This document shows positions 46,925 through 58,539 of a DNA stretch of 64,000 nt, one piece after another. The notes under the pieces were generated by a model. That model worked only from the letters and a program-made list of their open reading frames with translations. It was not told the DNA's origin and ran no database searches. The stretch is from Delphinus delphis (taxonomy: Eukaryota > Chordata > Mammalia > Artiodactyla > Delphinidae), in contig NC_082684.1 in the NCBI RefSeq assembly GCF_949987515.2, positions 44,296,006 to 44,360,005 on the forward strand, written 5' to 3'. The position numbers were made by a program, and so were the translations under genes. Every line of letters begins with the position of its first letter. Positions within the stretch are counted from its first letter, which is position 1.

Positions 46925-48175
46925 GATGTTTGTATTACAGTCAATTTTCTAAACCTAAGAAATCGAGTTTGGGAATTTATTTCTCTCAAATTTAAAAGGT
47001 ATGTACAAATTGAAATATTATGCCACCTAATTAAGAAAACTTATAATAAATATTGACTATCACCCTACCACCACTACCATTTAAAATCCACTCAAAATCA
47101 TCACCTGTTAGTCACCCAAAAAGTACAGTAATTGAAAACCACATTCTCTAGCCCTCCTTGTGTAAATTGCTATTTGCCCCAGGCTGTTTTCAAGGCTGTA
47201 AACAGATGTTAAAGAACATTGACAAGAGACAGGATAATCAAAAAGGCTTGAAAATGATTAAGGTGTTGCAGTCAAGATAAGAATTTTGAGCAGTTTGCAA
47301 TTCTATCTTCAACACCGACAAACTGGTTCATTTCCTTTTATGTGGACAAACAGTTATAACATTGCGAACTTCACTAATTTAAACTCTTACTCAAAGAAAA
47401 CCAAATATTTCTTGTCATACATGTATTTTTCCCCTGAGAAATAATAGCTTTAGGTGTACAGAAGTTCTAAGATGGTGAACTTTATGGGAACATAAGGAAA
47501 TGCTTGGCTTTATTTCTTGTTGAGAGGAGGAAAGTTATGCTGAATCATATTACCTTCGTCCTGTTTTTACAACTGCTTGCTCTGCAAGTCAGTGTTTGCC
47601 CCTGGAGTAGAAGTGAAACTTGAGAAACATCACTGTCTCCATGCATTGGAGAAAAAGTTTGTGGAAATATTAACTGCATCTTGACTGGGCTTGAGGAGAC
47701 AATTACAGGCACTATGCAAATCTACCTGACATAACTGTAGCTTTTCTTCTCTAAATATTTTCAGGCTTTTCCTTTATTCATTTAAAACCTGAGGTTCAAT
47801 TTGCAGCACAGCATCAATCTGGATGAACCTCTTTTGCAAAATTTGCAGGTATCTTCTTTTTTAAATGTAAGAGTAAGGTTGAGTTAACCTGAACAATTAC
47901 CAAATTTATACGACCCAAGCTTATTAAGTAAGTAATTGAGTAGAACCAGCCAATAAATGAAAATCAGGAGGCAGGAACAGCGAGGTAATGAAACGCAAAT
48001 TTCTTTTTCATAAATTTCATTTTTCACTGTTCTTAGATGATTTACATCTAATTTGGAAATTGCTTCTGAAGATGACATGTAACTTAGGGTCAGTGGAGGT
48101 TTCCAACACATAAGATATAAATTCATGGTGATCCTTATTACATCATCCTGTTTCATATCCTTTTACAGCACTTAA
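46925..48175. other. Repeat-poor unique block
   Basis: No gene or repeat recognised. It is a candidate for conserved non-coding sequence on the basis of repeat absence only, and the short frames show no family. Confidence 0.35.
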
Positions 48176-48179
48176 CACC

Positions 48180-48360
48180 ATCTGATTCCTTTTGGTTTAT
48201 TTGTTGGTTGGTTAGTCGGTTGGTTTATTGTCTGTCTCCTCACACTAGAAAGGAAGTACCATGAAAAACAAGAGCCTTGCCTATCTTCCTCACCCTTATG
48301 TCCCCTTGAGCACCTGGCTCACGGTGGGCCCTCCACAACGGTTTGCTGAGAGAATCACTG
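48180..48360 (+). mobile_element. LINE L2 3' end, sense
   Basis: 'ttattgtctgtctcctcacac', 'tagaaaggaagtaccatg', 'ccttgcctatcttcctcac' and 'gagcacctggctcacgg' match the L2 end. Confidence 0.65.
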
Positions 48361-48664
48361 CCTGTGCTCAGTAGAGCCACGTATCTCAAATTATGCTCAA
48401 GAGGACCAGAGCTTGGGGATTCTAGAAGTAGAGCGAGGTGTGTTTCTTTGCTACAGTTGAAGAGTGAAGTTCTTCCTGCTTCTCCATTTCCAGAAAAACA
48501 AGATAGTTAATGTATAATGTTTCACGATTTAGAATTTTCTCCTTTAAATTTCTCATGCCTTAACCTTTTGCTATCTCTTATCTCTTTGCAATCAACATAA
48601 TGATAAGCAATTAGCAAGCCAATATTTTCAGAAAAATTTGGGAATAGACAATAGCACCAAATTC

Positions 48665-48895
48665 AACAGGTTCTTAATATATTTGTGTATATATTTTACC
48701 ACAATTTAAAAAATGGTTAAAATAAATATATATATGTGTGTATATATATACATATATAATTTTTTAAAGCTCCAGAGATAGACGATGGCGATAGTTGCAT
48801 AGCAATATAAATGTACTTAACGACACTGACCTATACACTTAAAAATTGTAAATTGTTTAATGCATATTCTACCACAATTGAAAAATGGTTTTAAA
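48665..48895 (+). mobile_element. Two old L1 3' UTR ends in tandem
   Basis: 'tatattttaccacaattt' at about 48691, then a second copy from 48765: 'gatggcgatagttgcatag', 'gtacttaacgacactgac', 'tatacacttaaaaattg', 'attctaccacaattg'. A TA/TG simple repeat separates them. Confidence 0.65.
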
Positions 48896-49129
48896 AATAT
48901 ACAGCCAGTGACTAATGAGTACTCGAAATGTGGCTAGTGCAACTGAGGGACTGAATTTTTTATTTAATTTATTTTGAATTTATTTTTATTTAAATTTAAA
49001 GAGTCACATATGCCTACTGGCTACTGTATTAGACAGAACAGGGCTAAACACCTGGACCACTTCACTTAAATAATGCCATTAGAGAGCTAATTTTTAAAGT
49101 TATCATTTGGGTGGGTTTTTCCCTTGTTT

Positions 49130-49250
49130 TCGGACATTTTATTTTAAATTGTCAAACTTACACAAAGGTAGGGAGAATAGTATAATGCATATCAATATGC
49201 TCATCACCTAGATTTAACAATTGTTAATATTTTACCGTATTTGCCCCAAA
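49130..49250. mobile_element. Fragment of the same old repeat as 6990-8090
   Basis: 'cacaaaggtagggagaatag' and 'catcacctagatttaacaattg' match the first part of that repeat. Confidence 0.4.
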
Positions 49251-49662
49251 GGTACTTGAGATTCAGCTATGCTGATGAGTTGAGATCAAAGCTATGGAAC
49301 TGAGAAGGGCTCAGTCATACAAACAACTCTCTGGAGTCAAAACCAATTCCATTAGCCCTGTCCTTCCCTTTTGCTAGCTGGTTACACTTTTTTCTCCACA
49401 GTTTCTAGAGTAATTATGCCAGAAATTACAAGAATGTAATGACAGTTATTTGTGAATATGATAATATTTATAACTTCTAAGTTGTCTCGGATTTGAGCTA
49501 GGATTGCTTTGCTATTAGATTGTGACTTCTTGTGGTACTCAGATATTAATAGTAAAAAGTCACCAGCCACTGAGTGTGTGACACCTCCAAGGAGACATAG
49601 GTGTCATTCAGCAAGTATGGCCAAGATGACAGGTTAATTGGTTTTCCAAAATTTATACTCAC

Positions 49663-49828
49663 TTTTAATTGGGCTGGGAGGATGGCTATGAAATGATGAT
49701 ACCTGTAAGCCGCTCTGACCCGTGCTTCCCATCATGATGATGCTGTGGTTATAAGTGTTCGTGTGATCATCAAGAGTAATGGGCTTCTGGCTTTTTTCTC
49801 CTTTTTTGGAGTTGTTCATTGTTGGCAT
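49663..49828 (-). CDS. Candidate coding exon (start codon to splice donor), gene unknown
   Basis: On the minus strand an ATG at 49828 lies in good context (ACC before the ATG), with an in-frame TGA 18 bases upstream. It opens 55 codons beginning MPTMNNSKKGEKSQ. The frame is hydrophilic, rich in Asn, Ser, Lys and His, ends ...HPPSPIK, and contains no simple or interspersed repeat. It meets AAA|GTGAGT (donor bases 49657-49662), a strong splice-donor match, leaving one base of the next codon. A weaker donor-like CAG|GTATCA follows codon 42. No signal peptide or membrane segment is visible. I do not recognise the protein. It could be an alternative first coding exon of a gene lying mostly beyond the left edge, or chance. 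Confidence 0.28.
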
Positions 49829-50099
49829 GGTTAGAAAGCTGGCTAATCACAAGTCAACACTTGCCAAATTATTTACAGGAGGTAAGCCATAGAACATTAA
49901 AAGTGGTTTAGAGAAAAAGAAAAAAACTTGCTAAACTAAAACGGGGCAGAAAAAAAAAACCAATATTTTAATAAGGCATCTTGAAAATGCAACTCCAGAA
50001 CCATAGGCAAACACACGGCTTGACCCAAGTATCTACAATGAGTCCTGACGTTTTTTATGTGGTGACTATGGTCCCACTCAAAGAAGGTAGATATAGTAG

Positions 50100-50327
50100 C
50101 ATGAATAAACATGGGGCTCTAGCACCAAACTTCTTAGTTTCAAATCCTGGCTTTGCCACTTCCTGATTGTAGGCCTTGGCCAAATTACATAAACTTTTAT
50201 ACCTCAGTTTTCTCATTAGTAAAATGGAATTGATAGTAGAATTAAATGAGATACTTAGCATAGTGTGTTGCACAAAATGTGTGTTCCATGTTAAATTATG
50301 CAGCAAAACATGATAATATTCACATTT
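50100..50327 (+). mobile_element. MIR SINE, sense
   Basis: A full-order MIR: 'catggggctctagcaccaaac', 'caaatcctggctttgccac', 'cctcagttttctcattag', 'ttaaatgagatacttagc'. Confidence 0.85.
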
Positions 50328-50343
50328 AAAGATAATAGCTCTT

Positions 50344-50412
50344 AAGGTACAGAAGCAACCCTAGTGTCCATTCCATCAACACATCAACAGATGAATGGAT
50401 AAAGAAGATGTG

Positions 50413-50462
<50 letters not shown>

Positions 50463-50879
50463 GCACACACACACACACACACATGGAATACTACCCAGCT
50501 GTAAAGAAGAATGAAATTTGCACGAACATGGATGGACTTGGAGGGCATTATGCTAAGTGAAATAAATCCGACAGAGAAAGACAAATACTGTGTGATATCA
50601 CTTACATGTGGAATCTAAAAACTACAACAAACTAGTGAATAAAACAAAAAAGAAGCAGACTCACAGATATAGAGAACAAACTAGTGGTTACCAGTGGGGA
50701 GAGGAAAGAGCGGAGGGAGAAGATGGGGAGGGAAGATGTTTATTATGGGATTATATAAAATCATGTGTGTGAAACTTTTGAAAACTGTAAAGCACTATAG
50801 AATTTAAAGAATATTTCATTCAATAAAAAAAATTTTTAAAGAAGTCAATATATGAAAAAAATAAATGAGATACAAAGAA
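50344..50879 (+). mobile_element. L1 3' end with flanking target duplication
   Basis: ORF2 end and 3' UTR text: 'cacatcaacagatgaatgg', 'catggatggacttggaggg', 'gaacaaactagtggttacc'. The 16-bp target duplication aaagataatagctctt / aaagataatagccctt lies at 50328-50343 and 50880-50895. About 40 extra bases lie between the L1 A-rich end (near 50840) and the duplication. An (AT)n(AC)n run lies at 50416-50483. Confidence 0.9.
50416..50483. repeat. (AT)n(AC)n compound microsatellite
   Basis: An AT run to about 50442, then an AC run with one interruption, inside the L1. Confidence 0.97.
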
Positions 50880-51039
50880 AAAGATAATAGCCCTTTGAGG
50901 AAAGTAATAAATAAGGGCAGTTGAGATTGTCTTTATAACCACCGTCCTCATGGTCTAAGGAAGCACCACATTCCAGGCGGCTGGATGTAGGAAGGAACAG
51001 GGAAAGGACAAAGGATATTTGTCAACTGTTTCTACAGTT

Positions 51040-51365
51040 TTCTAGAAGTTACGACATAATATGTAATTCTGAAATCCAGAAAGATCTGAAAAATAAAACT
51101 TTTTTTATACGTTTTCAACAAAAACTCATGTGAAGGTAAAACTTGACCTGAGTTGACATAAGACCACAATCTTTGATCTTTATTTATCCCACTTAGAGTA
51201 AACATTATGCTTTGCTGCGGTTGACAGTGAAGTGCTGCCCCCAACTCCAATGGACATATCCCATAATAAGCAGTACATGAATCGTATCACCTTCAAAATC
51301 TGGAAAAATCTGAATTCCAAACCGTGTCTGGCCCCAGGAATTTGGGATAAGGAATTTTGGACCAC
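51040..51365. mobile_element. Old non-autonomous DNA transposon with self-similar ends
   Basis: The left end ('ttctgaaatccagaaagatctg') and right end ('aaatctggaaaaatctgaattcc', 'gggataaggaattttggacc') resemble the AT-rich inverted ends of a common ancient mammalian DNA transposon. The family is not asserted. Confidence 0.4.
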
Positions 51366-51369
51366 TACT

Positions 51370-51540
51370 CTTATATTCCATTGGCCAGAACTTAGTGATG
51401 GGTCCACTATTAGCTGCAAGGGTGCCTGGGAAATGTAGCCTTTATTCCGGGCAGCCATGCACCCAACGAAAATTCGATTACTATGGAATGGAGAAGGTTG
51501 GACATCAGCACCCAGCCAGTAGTCTCTGACCCCATTTCAT
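51370..51540. mobile_element. Ancient interspersed repeat, family not named
   Basis: 'ttccattggccagaacttag', 'gcaagggtgcctgggaaatg', 'tagcctttattccgggcagcc' and 'ccagtagtctctgacccc' follow the order of a frequent mammalian repeat. Confidence 0.5.
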
Positions 51541-51544
51541 GTTT

Positions 51545-54490
51545 TCCCTAAAGCTTTATCCTAAAGCACCCCCCAGAACCTCCTGAATAAGATCAGAATA
51601 AATAGGAATTATCCCTTCTTTGTAAGTAGCCTGGATTGACTTCAGATGACCCAGTTCTGTTTTCAAAATCTCCAGACATGGCTGTGGCTACTCATATTGC
51701 TACAGAATGCTACCTTGACTTCTTAGGCAAATCTACAGTTCATAGTTCTCCCTCTTATAGGACTACCTCAATCTCACAGATGTTTCGCAGTCTTCTGGTA
51801 AATTCAGGACAAGACCATTGGTTCCGACTGGCCAGGGTCTCTACGAGTTGGGACCCTCGTATGGATTAACTGCCAATGTCTCTCCAACCTTTCCTGGTGG
51901 AAGAGGTGGGACATCTCCATAAGAATGTTCAAGAAACAACTTTCAATAACGAATATCCAGATTCAAACATTATCTGTTTGAAGTCATCAAACTCCATCAA
52001 ATGCAAATTCTTCTCTCAAAAAAAAAAATTATTCAAATTCAACAAATTCAGCTCTGGCATAGAGATAGCATTGTGTTCCAGGAAACATGGAGAATAAAAG
52101 ATGAGTATTTTTCTCTGCTTATTGCAACTGGACACAAAAGGAGGAATTTGGGGTAAGTGTTGAAAGAAGAAAAACAATTTAAAATTAGATTTTATTTTCA
52201 ACTCAGCGGCTAAAGAACATATTTTAAGAAAATGGATGTGGACAGTGTTTGGTAATAACCCAGACCTAGTCATTGGTAAAATCTAATTTTTCCTCTAGTA
52301 TACATGAAATGCAAGACGAGCAAGGAAGAGATAGTCACAAACAATAACAAAACAAGATTCTGCCTCTGGCTTGGGTGCAGTAAACTGTAAATAGATCAAT
52401 GAGAGGCCTCTGGAATCCTACTTTATTTTATGCGTTCCTTGTCGATTCCTACAAAAATGCGCTTTTGAATGTCCAATAGTTAAATCATCAAATGGAGATG
52501 CCAAACTCCAAGAATTCTTAAGTATTCCTTAAGTTCTTTTTCAACTTTTCAAATGGCAGTTTGTACAACTGTTCCAGGTAAGTTTAAATAGATAAGTGTT
52601 CTGGGGAGTGTCAGTATTATTCAGCCTAGAAGCTGAGTGTAACATAAATGGAAAAATAGACTGTACTTTGTGCATTTCATACATTTTAATGGGCAGGTAC
52701 TATTGATTGCTGTGCTTTTTTGCAAGTAAGGGAAAATTCTCACATCGCATTGTATATTTCCTCACCGTGGAAACTTCTTGTGATCACACCTTACAAATGA
52801 TCCATACTGATATTAAGTTTACAGTCTTGGGAGGAGGAGGAAAGAGTGAACTTAATTTGAATTTAGAAAGTCTCTAAATGATAATTGAATCACAAGTCTG
52901 GATTATAATTCTAGGAGCAACACTTGACTTGGTCAAAATCACTGTTATGAAGAGATGCAATTTTTACACAGTACTTCACGTTGATTAAGTAATGTGTGAA
53001 AATGGAAAAAAAAAGTATTTGAATCTTAATCACAGTCATTTGCATGAAATAAAAGTCTGTGTCAGGGGAATGCACATTATAATAACTCCTGGGTGTTTTG
53101 GTTGCATCAGTGAGCAAAGAAGTTGTATGCATTTTTTTTCGTGCTGATATACAAGAATTCCTTTTATATTTATTGTATCTTTGATTGTACGAAAATTCAG
53201 CAATATAGGATTTTGGCTGGTGAGAGACGACAACTGATTAACTACCTTAACAATGGCTGTAATTAAAACAGATGTTTGATAATGCATGCGCCCGAATTAA
53301 ACTGGGAACATTCAAAGAGGGAAAAGAGAAATAGGAATTTGATATGAACCTCATTCTCAGTCAGGCTCTCCATTAGATGGAAAGGTAGTAAATGGGAAAT
53401 GAACTTCAGAAAAATTCTTACAGTCTCTCTCCTAAATATGCCCTCCCCACCCCACTGCTGTAAGCTTGGGGAGCTCAAAATGCAGAAAACCGAGGCTCTT
53501 GCTTGTGTGCTTCCCCTTCCCCCAATCCGACCTGAGGCTGGGCTACAAATCTTTAGATTCTACTTTTCTGCACTGGTGCATACTGTATTAATACTTCCAA
53601 CTTCACTGCCCTGATGAGAATCTTCAGAGACCGAAATGCCTCCAAATCTGGAGCTAGACCCTCTCCTGCCTACTTCAGACCCCGAATAATCGATATCATC
53701 TTTTAACAACCTAAAATCTCCTGCTCAGTTGATATGCATTTCCTACAATGTTCTTTTTTGTTTTTCTTATTTTGATTGTCTACTTCTAGTTTGAAGGCAA
53801 TATGACTTAGGAATAGAGATTTTAGCTTCTGAACATTTCCGCCTCCCCTGGTTTGTGGAGGAGAAGGAGAACACTCAATAAAACAAGAGTTTTGATTCCT
53901 GAAGATGTTGAAATTTCCAAAAGACAATAATAATTTTTTGCAAAATGTATAATTCTAATTGTTCAACCCAGGTCAGAAGAAGAAAATTGCTAGGAAAATA
54001 TCTACCGGTTATGGCCCGTGGTAAGGGATAAATGTGGAGCAGAGATGGGATGGTAATGGATGCAGCAGTGTCTTTAATTAGAACTGGATAATAGTAAAAA
54101 TAATAATTATAATAACATTAATAATGATAAATACATCTATATATATTTCACTAACTAAAACTGAGTAAAAAATACAAAAACGGTAAAAAAAAAGAAACAA
54201 AAAGATATCATTTCAGTGATAACAGAAAACAACTGTGAGCTCAATCTCACCTTAAAGGCAGAAACAAACACTCTGAGCACGTGACGGCATCCGTAAAATC
54301 TCAAAATAAATGTGCTGAGACAGGTGCACTGAAGTTACTATACATTCAAAACTTAACAGCGCTCCAAAATGCAAGCTTTCCTTCTCAACAGCAGCACTGT
54401 TTCAACCTCAGCGTCTTGGAGTTTGCTTTGATGCTTTCCTCTTTATCTTATGGTAGATTGCAGGCACTCCACAATATCTACTGAAAGAAA
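51545..54490. other. Repeat-poor unique block
   Basis: Nearly 3 kb with no recognised gene or repeat. Open frames up to 85 codons are unremarkable. Confidence 0.4.
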
Positions 54491-54499
54491 CAATCCCTC

Positions 54500-54900
54500 T
54501 TTCCAATCTCACAAAACCCACTTCTTCTTTTAAAAATACACGTTTAAGAAAGCACTCCTTCCTTCATATACCCTCTACCACCGGCCTAGTCAGGGCCCTG
54601 CATTTCCAAAGATTATCTGCCCCCTCCTCTTCACCTCTCCAGAATCCTCCTTTCTCTAGGGCCAATTCAGATTCCATCTACTTCAAGGCTTCTGTGATCA
54701 CTCCAGTCCACAGTGGTTTCTTCCTCCTCTGCACTCCTATTGCATCCAGGGAAAACACTCCCTAGTTCAGCACATAATCTTTCATTACATTAATTTGGAG
54801 TGTTTCTCCCTCCCCAGTTGTAAGCTCCTCCGTGATGGGAATAATACCTTATGTTCCCTTCTTCCTTCCCACCTTCCTTCCTTCTTTTCTTCAACAAATA
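54500..54900 (+). mobile_element. Probable L2 3' region, sense
   Basis: 'tctccagaatcctcctttc', 'tccatctacttcaaggcttc', 'tgatcactccagtccac' and 'gttgtaagctcctccgtg' resemble a diverged L2 3' UTR. 54900-55800 downstream is unassigned. Confidence 0.4.
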
Positions 54901-55811
54901 CATAGTATTTAGTACCTACTCTGGGCCAAGCAGAGCACTTCCTGGGTTCCTCCCCCTGCATTTGGCAGTATTTACCATGCAGTAAAGCAAGCATGAATTA
55001 CATATGTAGAGTGTTTGAAGAAGTTTATTCAACAGCTCTCTATCGCCCTGGTTGCTTTCACTTAACTCATCTGCTGCTTTCTCCCAGCATATATTCAACC
55101 CATACTTTCTGACACAGAAAAACCTTCAGTATCACCACTTAGCCTGCTTGGTACCTTCTGATAGAGGGAAGCAGAGAGGTTTATGCCAGAACAGCAAAAG
55201 CCTCTTCGCGAAACCTGTTTCTGTACCCGGTTCCCCCCAACTTCATATGTACTATTGCTCAAATTCCTTGACTTCCTTGTGCCATCATGTCCCTTCTAGA
55301 AAAGAAAGATGATAACATATTGTATGCCACCCCCAACACTCCCTAGGGTGAAGGTTAATAGGATAATGGCTGTAAAACACTTTAAGCTCATCCAAAGAAA
55401 GGTGCCACACTGTATAAAACTGTAAAGAGTTATTATGTAACTAATCAGATTCAAAGCACACGTTGCAAATGGACCTGTGGAGTGTTGAAATGAAGCCTCA
55501 AGGAGGGATGCTTATGCTTAACTTTCCCCGCAGGCCCAGGCAGTGCTTCCGGAAATTTCTCTGATATAAATTAACTTCAGAAAATACATTTCAAATCCAT
55601 TTTTTTAAAGGGAGGGAGGTTTATGACTTCAGAACAGAGATGAACTTGTACAGCGGGAATTCAGATCCCCATACTTGCTCCCATATGAAGAGGTGTCACA
55701 TTTGATTTTACATACAAACCATAAAAATGCAAATTCTCTATACAGATGGGAGGATGAAGAGCTTTTCCATCTTCTAGCCTCAAAGCTCTGTGAGGGCAGG
55801 AACTGATTTCT

Positions 55812-55898
55812 TTTTTTTTAATTAATTAACTTATTTATTTATTTTTGGCTGCATTGGGTCTTCTTTGCTGTGCACGGGCTTTCTCTAGTTGTGGTGAG
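55812..55898 (-). mobile_element. Truncated CHR-family SINE (tail-side part only)
   Basis: A (TTAA/ATTT)n tail and 'ttggctgcattgggtcttc' through 'ctctagttgtggtgag', then an abrupt end. The tRNA-like head is missing, so it was cut by a later deletion. 55900-56095 is unassigned. Confidence 0.85.
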
Positions 55899-56319
55899 GA
55901 GACCACCAGGCCCAACACTCATTTATTTAAAGAAGGTGCTAAGAAAGTATATCGGCCACTAGGCTGATTGTGTGACAGCCACGTTATATGGGCATTGCCA
56001 CAGGCTGCTGTCAGCCCACGGGGCTAGGTGGGTGCAGGAGCAAAGACCATTTTAATCCCACATTTTGCTGGAATGTGCAATTTTGGGCATGCCAGATGTA
56101 AATAGGAAACACACTAATCTCATTTGTGAATAAGACGTAAAATACCAAGTAAAAAATTAGCACATTTTACTATATAAGTAGTAGAATGAAGTAAGAACAT
56201 ATTATAACCAATTAGGGGTAATTCCAGACTTCCAAAGATAGTTCAATAATATAAAATCTATTAAGAAACCTTATTGTATAAATAGATCAGAGAATTAAAA
56301 CCATGTGATTCAACAACAA

Positions 56320-56495
56320 GGACTACAGTATAGCACAGGGAACTATATTCAATATCTTATAATAATCTATAATGGAAAAGAATCTGAAAAAGAGTAGATA
56401 CATAAATGTATATGTATAATTGAATCACTTTGCAGTACACCTGAAACATTGTAAATCAACTATACTTCAATAAAAAAAAAATTTTTAATTAAAAA
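56320..56495 (+). mobile_element. L1 3' UTR end inserted in the older L1
   Basis: 'ctacagtatagcacaggg', 'gaatcactttgcagtacacc', 'attgtaaatcaactatacttc', then an A-rich tail. It is a short, 5'-truncated copy. Confidence 0.85.
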
Positions 56496-56502
56496 AAAAA
56501 CT

Positions 56503-56715
56503 GGGCTTCCCTGGTGGCGCAGTGGTTGAGAGTCCGCCTGCCGATGCAGGGGACACGGGTTCATGCCCCGGTCCGGGAGGATCCCACATGCCGCGGAGCG
56601 GCTGGGCCCGTGAGCCATGGCCGCTGAGCCTGCACGTCCAGAGCCTGTGCTCCACAACGGGAGAGGCCACAACAGTGAGAGGCCCGCGTACCACAAAAAA
56701 AAAAAAAAAAAAAAA
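56503..56715 (+). mobile_element. CHR-family SINE, young cetacean type, in an L1 A-tail
   Basis: A complete element with a long A-tail, inserted in the poly(A) end of the L1 3' UTR copy. Because the target was A-rich, its duplication cannot be delimited. Confidence 0.96.
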
Positions 56716-57719
56716 CTCACATGACTAGTTCAATATTTGCTGTCCCCCCAAAAAATGGCTTTTTAAAAGATCTTAATATTGTGATAATAGAACAAAACTT
56801 TTTAAGTCATATATTTAAAAAGATATTTCATATATATCTTGTGTGTCACAAAGTAACAGCCAGTGTAATACTTACTGGTGGAAACCCAGAAGTAGTCTCA
56901 TTAGAGCCAGATACAAGACAAGAGTACTCGTTATCACCACAATTATTTAATGATTGTTCTTGAAGTGCTCACCAATGTAATTAGATGAGAGAATAGATAA
57001 GAAGCATAAATATTGGGTAGGAAGACACAGAAGTTCATTATTTGCAGATTATAAAGATTACAGTCTTGAAAAACCCAAGTGAATCATCTGAAAAACTATT
57101 AGAAACATGAGAGAATTCAGTAGATTATCTGGTTTAAAATACAAATATACAAAGTAATAACTTTCTTAGTTGCCTGCAATAACTAGTTAGAAAGTAAAAC
57201 AGATAAAGTAGTTACCCATTCACAAAAGAAAAAAATAACAAGAAATGAGTATGGTTTGTATTAAGGAAATTATAAAACTTTACAGAAGGACATTCTAAAC
57301 ATGGAAAGAAAAACAATATTTTAAAATGTTATTATAGACTAAGCTATAAATACAATACAAAAACAACCAAATTCCTAGCAGGTCTTTTTTGACAAACTTG
57401 ATAAAAGTGATTCTAAAATTTATTTGTAGAATAAGCATGTGAGAATAACCAAAACAGAGCTGAAAATGAGTAGAAAATTAATTTTTATTATATATTGATA
57501 ATTTTCTTTATAATATATTACATAATATATAACTTGATAATACATTTATAATTTTAATTTTAAATTAGGAATTAAAAGAGTGTGGTACTGATCAAAGAAA
57601 CAGAACAGAAAACCCAGAAATAAATCCACATTTACAAGGGAAGTCAGTACATGAGAAAGACACTTTTCTCCTGATAGGCAAAAAGATAGATTGTTTAACA
57701 AGTTATATTGAGGTATCTG

Positions 57720-58530
57720 GCTCAGGCTAAACACCTTGGTGTCGTTCTGATTGGTCTCTTTCCCTCCCTACCATCCCTTCCATCTATTGTGAGTCCTACC
57801 TGCTCTTCTTTCAAAACACACCTGAATCTGGTCACTTCTCACTACCTCCACAAACAGCTACCAGCTCCCTCATCTCTTACCTGGATTTCTATAGCTTCCT
57901 AGTTGACCTTCTGGTTTCTTTCTTGCCTTCCAACAGTCTTGTCCACATTGTAGTCAGGGTTGTCTTTCAAAAATGTAAGTCAAATGATGTCACTCCCTTC
58001 CTCAAGACCTTGAATATCTTCCCATCGTACTTAAGAAAAGTCTTAACTTCTTGCAAGTGGTAGACGTCCCCTGCATGCCTGGCCCCTGACTGGCTCTCAA
58101 CTTCATCGTTCCTCTCTCACTCACTCCACTCCAGACACATTAGCCTTCTAGGACACTCTAAACTTTTTCCCACCTCAGATCTTTGCATTTTCTTTTCTCT
58201 CTGCCAGAGTGGCTCTTCCCCTAGATCTTCAGATAGCTCACCCTTCACATCCTTCAAGTTTTCCTGCACAAATGTCCACTCCACAAACAGGCCGTGCTTT
58301 ACCATCCTATCCAACATACTCCCTTCCCTTAACCCTCTGCTTCGTCTTTGTTGCATTTATCAGTCACCCGAAATTGATACATGAGATAACTTTGTTTATT
58401 ATGTCTCTCCTGCTACATTATAGGCTCCACGAGGGCAGAGACTGTTTTGCTCACCACTGTAACCCCAGTGCATAGAGCACAGTGCCTGGAGCATGGTAGC
58501 TGCTTAATAAGTATTTGTTCAATCAATGAA
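57720..58530 (+). mobile_element. LINE L2 3' region, sense, about 800 bp
   Basis: A well-kept order of L2 3' UTR text: 'caaatgatgtcactcccttcc', 'tgcatgcctggcccctgac', 'cagatctttgcattttc', 'gccagagtggctcttccc', 'ataggctccacgagggcagag', 'gcacagtgcctggagcatgg', 'aataagtatttgttcaatc'. Both strands carry chance frames. Confidence 0.85.
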
Positions 58531-58539
58531 TTGCAGAAG

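Larger units (their letters stand above)
56100..57700 (+). mobile_element. Old L1 ORF2 region, host of two later insertions
   Basis: ORF2-like text precedes the break ('agtagaatgaagtaagaac', 'aaccaattaggggtaattcc', 'aaaaccatgtgattcaac'). It resumes after 56720 ('agtactcgttatcaccac', 'agaagcataaatattgggtagg', 'aatcatctgaaaaactattag', 'gaaacagaacagaaaaccc'). It is heavily mutated and non-coding. Confidence 0.6.
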
